Part shown: positions 23,828-26,408 of the stretch, piece after piece | Position numbering within the stretch: the first letter of the stretch is position 1 | How the letters are laid out: each line of letters starts with the position of its first letter | NCBI GenBank assembly: GCA_029378245.1 | Contig: JARKIF010000349.1 | Location: 1 to 26,408 of the forward strand | Length of the DNA stretch: 26,408 nucleotides | Direction: 5' to 3' | From: Roridomyces roridus | Taxonomy: Eukaryota; Basidiomycota; Agaricomycetes; Agaricales; Mycenaceae | Notes under the pieces: generated by a model | What the model was told of the DNA's origin: nothing | Databases searched by the model: none | The model's input: the letters and a program-made list of their open reading frames with translations, nothing else | Program-made: the position numbers and the translations under genes

Positions 23828-23906
23828 GGTGGTAGATGATGAGCGCGTTTTTGATGAACTGATTGCAAATATGATACACATAGTATTTCAGCTATGGCTA
23901 CAACAT

Positions 23907-25753
23907 TCAAACAGTCGCAAAAAGTCGCTTCTTATACGACTCGAGCCCATTCACCCCCACCCTCTACCTGCGCGCTCGCCGTACGCAGCTCAAACCGGAC
24001 ATCACCCGCATTGACCCCTTCACGCAGCTCAGAGATGCTCCGCACACCGATATCCTGCAGGGAATGTTGCACACCGACATGCAAGTAAGGCAGGAATGCC
24101 TTGACGCTCCCCTTGTCCTGCACGTCCCCGCTCACACCCTGCGCGACCTTGACCGCACTGGCCTCCGAAAAGTACCGCGACGTGGCAGCATTGTCAAGCG
24201 TGGTGCTCTTCTTGGCCCTTGCCGGTAACCTTGCTCTGCCTGCTCCATCGCCTCGAGCGAGCCCATACCACGATACGTCTTGACACGCTTGCCCTCGTGG
24301 TAAAAGTACTCGCCGGCGCCTCCTCCGTGCCCGCAAGCAGACCACCCATCCTCACAGCACCAGCACCAAGCGCAAGAGCCTTGACAATGTGCCCGACATT
24401 GGAGATCCCACCATCATGCTATAACAGGGGACGCCAAACCGGTTCGCAAACTCGGCAACAGCGTAGACGGCAGTGGCTCTGAGGACGGCCAACAGCCATA
24501 ACCTCCTGGGGTGATGCAAATCGAACCCGAGCCCATACCACGCGAAGCCCGTCGGCACCGGCAGCAATGAGCGAGGCGGCTTGCTCCAGGGTGACGACGT
24601 TGCCAGCAATGACCTCGAGCTTGGGGTACGTCGCCTTGATCCACGCGACCATCTCCATCTGATAGATAGAGTTGCCCTGCGAAGAGGTCGATCACCACAT
24701 GTCAAGGCCAGCGGCGACGAGAAGGGCCAGGGCGATCACGGTCGGACGGACGCGTGCCAATGGCAGCAGCGGCGTAAAGCTGCTTGCTCTCGGGTTCTTG
24801 GGAAGCAGAGGGGATAGGATTGGTTTTTGAGCAGGTCGGAACGAGCGAGAAGGAGACGAGACGACCCTCCGAGTCGACCGATGGGAAGCTTTGCCCTTTT
24901 TCGAGTCGCGAAGGATGTCGTTGCTTCAAGGAGGTGACTCCTGCTGTGCAGTAACAAGTGTCCGCGTCATCACATCGGACCGGGGCCACGGTGACGTCGC
25001 GGAAGTTGAACGTCGCGCGAAGTGGACCGATGCCGACGAGCTTTCCGCCTAGAGAACAGTGTCTTGAGGGAAAGGAGAAATGCGTCGGTGAAACAATTAT
25101 AAAACAAGGGGACAAGGTAAAAATCAGAGGTCATAGATAGTCTCCGCACATCACGCGTAAAACGCGTTGGCTCGGCAGAACGAAGGTTATGAAATAAAAG
25201 TTGCTCATCCGGCGACGGGGGAAGGAAACGTGGACGAACCTGTGATGGGGATGCCACAGAATCCAAGGCGTGCCTTGATGTCGAGGACGTCTTCGACAGA
25301 GTGGGAGGGGAGAGCACAACGGGGTTGGTGATAAATCCGTTTTCATGGCGTTTCACGGCACGGACCATGGCTGCTGGTCTTCGGCGGTCTGGTTGTGGTG
25401 GATGACGCCGATACCCCGAGGAGCGGGATAGAACAACATGAGGAAAAATTAATGAAAAAAAGAGTATGCATACGCCGCATGCAATGGCCATTGAATCCTC
25501 CGTGACGGTGTCCATGGGACTACTCATGAAGGGAGTCTTGAGGACCACATTCGGGTTATGCGGCTCTCAGTGACGACCTCGGAGGCGGCAAAGTCGATTT
25601 TGCCAGGGAGCAGCAAGAAATCGTTGTATGTCAACCGCCGTGGATGCGCGAGTCCATGAGGTCCGAGACAGACAGTCCATCCTTGCGCTGATAGTGCGAT
25701 GCGAGGAACTTGAGAGCGTCAGCGGGGTTTTGCTGGAGAGCGGGTGAGGGCAT
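23907..25753 (-). CDS. Inosine-5'-monophosphate dehydrogenase with many single-base frameshifts
   Basis: IMPDH oxidises IMP to XMP with NAD+, the committed step of guanine nucleotide synthesis. Start 25753 gives [16 protein letters not shown]; the stop is at 23909-23907. Family blocks appear in order but in changing frames: [68 protein letters not shown] with [42 protein letters not shown], the catalytic loop GSGSICIT with its cysteine, [30 protein letters not shown], and the C-terminal [14 protein letters not shown]. Short introns occur between blocks, including one ending before the GKLVGI segment. At least ten one-base gains or losses, mostly in homopolymers, are needed for one protein. 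The amino acids are otherwise well conserved. Either the sequence is locally poor or this copy is recently broken. Confidence 0.88.
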
Positions 25754-25887
25754 GGGTGGGCGAGTTGCCAATTTTTCTCTAGTCAGCCGAGTTTTTATAT
25801 GGCCGACGGCCGTTGATCCGAGATCCGGATAACGACACTGATCGACTTTGTCTCCAAACATAGGCTCTACCGCAACGGTTCTTGCTC
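25754..25887. promoter_or_regulatory. Short shared 5' region between IMPDH and the Mif2-like gene
   Basis: Only 134 bp separate the divergent start codons, so the two genes probably share a bidirectional promoter. No specific binding site can be assigned. Confidence 0.45.
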
Positions 25888-26408
25888 ATGGCGCATACAC
25901 CCTCCAAGCCAGCAAAAGCTCACATCCCTTACCGCAACGATCCCGCAACCGGCAAGAAAACGGGGTTCAGCATCAAACGCGTCGAGCGCACTTCAGACGG
26001 CTTCGAGCCATTCGACCGCGTTTTGAAACAAGCCAACTCTCAATCTCCTCCGCGTCGTCGCAGAAAGTCGAAAGATGTGCAGGAAGAACCTGTCGAGGAG
26101 GATGAGGAGTTGTCCATGGAACTCGTCGATAGTACGTTCATGCCACTTATTCGCAGTACTAAACACTAAACGGGGCATCAGGTCCAGTAAACTACCGACT
26201 GCCCCACGCGAGACCACTGCCACATCTGCACGCCCGGTTTCGCGTGGATCTCGGTCAGAGTTTGACGATGTGCCATCTCCACGCAAACCGAGGTCTACCG
26301 GACACGCGGGTCCTTCACGTCTAGCGCATGCCCTGACTGCACGAGAATTGCTCGAGCAGGATGAGGGGGAAGACGACTACAACAACGCAGGGGCGGCGAT
26401 GACTTTGA
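25888..26408 (+). CDS. Mif2/CENP-C-like inner kinetochore protein, 3' partial
   Basis: The N-terminus carries HIPYRNDPATGKKTGFSIKR followed by SDGFEPFDRVLKQA, which matches the Mif2 N-terminal region of fungal CENP-C proteins: a KKTG motif, then DGFE. CENP-C links centromeric nucleosomes to the outer kinetochore. A basic PPRRRRKSKD stretch and an acidic EEPVEEDEELSMELVDS stretch follow. One splice choice (exon 25888-26135, intron 26136-26187, TACTAAAC branch-like site inside) keeps the frame open into SARPVSRGSRSEFDDVPSPR and to the window edge. A stronger-looking donor at 26132 with acceptor 26181 gives DSPVNY but then hits a stop in that frame. The C-terminal cupin domain, which would confirm the family, lies beyond the window. 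Confidence 0.7.

Overview
The window looks like a piece of a basidiomycete (Agaricomycetes-type) nuclear genome. Genes are split by many introns of about 40-60 bp with GT/AG ends and no long spacers. The products include squalene monooxygenase, SLC33-type acetyl-CoA transporter, SAP18, a GYF protein and a Mif2/CENP-C-like protein. I reconstructed splice forms by hand from reading frame, splice sites and family motifs. No transcript evidence was available, so exon borders are predictions.

Left part (1-6119): the 3' portion of an acyl-protein thioesterase-like gene (+), a 1.4 kb spacer with two degenerate minisatellite arrays, an UNC-93-like major facilitator gene (+) with three very small consecutive exons, and a secreted type-B carboxylesterase/lipase (+).

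Middle (6252-9988): an unidentified gene interrupted by two tandem non-autonomous DNA elements with CACTGTG...CAGTG ends, dense GTGAA/TTCAC subterminal repeats and TAC(G) target duplications. These resemble the CACTA/EnSpm (CMC) superfamily. Removing both elements and the extra TAC rejoins one reading frame across the site. Then come a cytochrome P450 (-) and a divergent SLC33A1/AT-1-like acetyl-CoA transporter (+).

Right-centre (14926-21661): three + strand genes in close order: a GYF-domain protein, a Ser/Thr-rich single-pass membrane protein, and squalene monooxygenase (ERG1, ergosterol synthesis).

Right part (21762-26408): three - strand genes about 80 bp apart (IMP dehydrogenase, SAP18, an unidentified 290-residue protein), and a divergent Mif2/CENP-C-like gene that runs off the window. 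The IMP dehydrogenase, and to a lesser extent SAP18 and the thioesterase, carry single-base frameshifts, while eight of the other genes splice into uninterrupted frames. This points to locally poor sequence quality or, less likely, gene decay.

The genes are mostly housekeeping or metabolic and do not form an obvious pathway cluster. The most unusual object is the tandem transposon insertion.
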